Origin: Lachnospiraceae bacterium
Lineage (GTDB): Bacteria; Bacillota; Clostridia; Lachnospirales; Lachnospiraceae
Assembly (NCBI GenBank): GCA_900770225.1
Contig: CAAGJU010000322.1
Span: forward strand, 1 to 22,631
DNA length: 22,631 bases
Direction of reading: 5' to 3'
Positions 21,443-22,631 of the stretch are shown piece after piece. The translations under genes were made by a program, and so were the position numbers. The notes beneath the pieces were generated by a model. It was not told where the DNA came from and searched no databases. It saw nothing but the letters and a program-made list of their open reading frames with translations. The first letter of the stretch is position 1; the number at the start of each line of letters is the position of its first letter.

Positions 21443-22444
21443 TCACTGATGAACAGCATCATTGCCGTTGCCAGATGACGAGGTCTTCTCTTCTTCAAGC
21501 GCCGACAGATTTTTCTGCAGGTAATCCGGAATATCCGGGATCAGCTCCACATAGACCTGCTGGAATTCATCCCGCAGTTCCATCTCTATATGCGAGCGGA
21601 CAGCTGCCCAGCTCCGGAGGTCGATCGTATCCGTCACCTTGTCAGGTGCGATATACACCTCTACCCATATCTTCCGGCCCGTCTGGATCACATCGAGAAA
21701 TGAACAGGCATACGGATGTTTCTCCAGCGCTCTGTCCACAATTGAACGAATATGGTCCATGGTCTCTGCATCCGGCGCAAAAAGCACGAGATTCCGGAAA
21801 CCATCCATCAGCGACCTGATGGGCTCACGGATCAGAAAAAGAGCCATCACGATGGCGACCACCGAGTCAATGTACGGCAGGATCACGCGCGCAGGCGTAT
21901 GGCGCAGCAGCGCCTCGGAGAAAAACGCAGCGGAGACGCCGAGACTTCCCGCGATATCCTGTTTCCAGAGAAAAAGCTCTGCCTGAATCGTCGGCGTTAT
22001 CTGCGGTCCGCTTTTCTTCCTGAGAATCAGAAATACAGCCACGCACAACAGGCCTATGATCATCTCGTAGGTACCGACGCTGTTGAACGAGACGACATGT
22101 CCACCCGCAAGAATCTGCCGGATATTCTGATATATCATTACAATAATCACGGCCAGAAGAGCACCGTATTTGATGATCAGGAACAGCGACTCGACCTGCG
22201 CATACCCGTACGGACGGCGTTCGGTCACCGGCTTGTACAGAAGCGGTACCAGAACAAGGAACGGCCCAAGCAGGATCAGATCTGCCACGTCAAAAACACC
22301 GTCCATCAGGATGGAATAAGAATGCAGTACCACTGCCATTGCGATCTCTGTCACGGTAAACAGCAGACTGCAGATAAACGAAAAACGCAGGAGTCTCTCT
22401 TCTCTTTTTTCACTCTGTGGCATTTCTGAATTTTTTACGTCCAT
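21443..22444 (-). CDS. Cation diffusion facilitator family transporter
   Basis: The 333-residue protein has about six membrane segments and CDF blocks: HSYSILMDGVFDVADL (about 41-56) for the first metal-site helix, RRPYGYAQVESL for the loop after helix 2, and WKQDIAGSLGVSAAF for the helix 5 site. The aspartates of the metal site are kept in part, but the usual His/Asp partners differ (D48 and D52 in helix 2; Q161 and D162 in helix 5), so the cation cannot be assigned. The C-terminal cytoplasmic domain (about 225-310) is complete. The ATG has AGGGG about 5 nt upstream. The upstream flank contains an IS200/IS605-like end and no clear promoter. Confidence 0.85.
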   Translation of the reverse strand: MDVKNSEMPQSEKREERLLRFSFICSLLFTVTEIAMAVVLHSYSILMDGVFDVADLILLGPFLVLVPLLYKPVTERRPYGYAQVESLFLIIKYGALLAVIIVMIYQNIRQILAGGHVVSFNSVGTYEMIIGLLCVAVFLILRKKSGPQITPTIQAELFLWKQDIAGSLGVSAAFFSEALLRHTPARVILPYIDSVVAIVMALFLIREPIRSLMDGFRNLVLFAPDAETMDHIRSIVDRALEKHPYACSFLDVIQTGRKIWVEVYIAPDKVTDTIDLRSWAAVRSHIEMELRDEFQQVYVELIPDIPDYLQKNLSALEEEKTSSSGNGNDAVHQ

Positions 22445-22504
22445 ATTTCCCCTGCGTTCTGCACCTTTGCATCCTTATTTCGTTGTATTTGTTTGTTTTC
22501 CGCC

Positions 22505-22631
22505 ACTCACTAAAGTCATAACCACCACTTCAAGTGGTGGTTTGGAATAACGCCCCATAGGGCTATAATACTGTTCGCCTAAAAAGGCGGGCATTGCGAA
22601 CGCTGTTACTGGCAGCCGCTATAAGCGGCTC
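22505..22631 (-). mobile_element. Probable IS200/IS605-type element end with omega-RNA-like hairpins (runs off window)
   Basis: Four strong hairpins lie in tandem: AACCACCAC/GTGGTGGTT (22520-22542), GCCC/GGGC (22552-22563), CGCCT/AGGCG (22576-22589, with a competing GTTCGC/GCGAAC pairing at 22573-22578 and 22596-22601), and AGCCGCT/AGCGGCT (22614-22630). Subterminal imperfect palindromes and a structured stretch of this size are typical of IS200/IS605 ends, where the 3' end of tnpB overlaps the omega-RNA. If so, tnpB would lie to the right and read leftward. No transposase is inside the window. The exact boundary is not clear within 22500-22519. Confidence 0.5.

Noticed and set aside
20628..21446. 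Minus-strand frame of 272 codons
   Set aside because: Antisense to the GGDEF gene, whose catalytic motifs are intact.

Overview
The window looks like part of a chromosome from a low-to-medium GC Bacillota, most likely a gut Clostridia/Lachnospiraceae-type organism. This rests on AGGAGG-type ribosome binding sites, sigma-A-like promoters, Cna_B and choice-of-anchor A surface proteins, a YtrA-type GntR/ABC operon and a MacAB-like exporter of the Gram-positive kind. No rRNA, tRNA or CRISPR array was recognised, and the species cannot be named from the sequence alone. Almost every gene is on the minus strand, so the layout is best read right to left; the only confident plus-strand gene is a GGDEF protein.

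Right edge (22.5-22.6 kb): a run of strong hairpins that looks like the end of an IS200/IS605-type element, possibly its omega-RNA, abutting a cation diffusion facilitator gene. This gene converges with the plus-strand membrane GGDEF protein, and a shared hairpin lies between them. Divergent from the GGDEF gene is a four-gene operon (20.0-17.2 kb): a short YtrA-type GntR repressor with a clear promoter and operator, an ABC ATPase and two multi-pass membrane proteins.

Centre (17.0-8.9 kb): from a good sigma-A promoter runs a six-gene unit made of a very large HlyD/MacA-like adaptor, a MacB-like ATPase, a MacB-like permease, a FecCD-type importer permease, a FecE/BtuD-type ATPase with an extra C-terminal domain, and a LysR regulator. 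Junctions are overlapping or very tight, so an exporter and a metal-chelate or corrinoid-type importer appear to be co-expressed. No substrate-binding protein gene for the importer is present. Five separate short tandem-repeat arrays lie in this unit, three of them at or beside gene boundaries.

Left-centre (8.8-6.2 kb): an AT-rich Fic protein gene lies between the LysR gene and metY (O-acetylhomoserine sulfhydrylase). metY has a LysR-box-like dyad upstream. The 0.5 kb after metY has no convincing gene but carries several hairpins and a possible small RNA ending in an intrinsic terminator.

Left (5.7-0 kb): a YczE/YitT-like membrane protein, then a two-gene surface-protein operon. The operon consists of a membrane-anchored protein with MucBP-like repeats followed by a large choice-of-anchor A/Cna_B protein that runs off the left edge. 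It is preceded by a leader of nearly 300 nt that can fold into two mutually exclusive structures, one of them an intrinsic terminator, and by a 10-bp-phased TTTCGT array. This leader is the best candidate in the window for an undescribed regulatory RNA.
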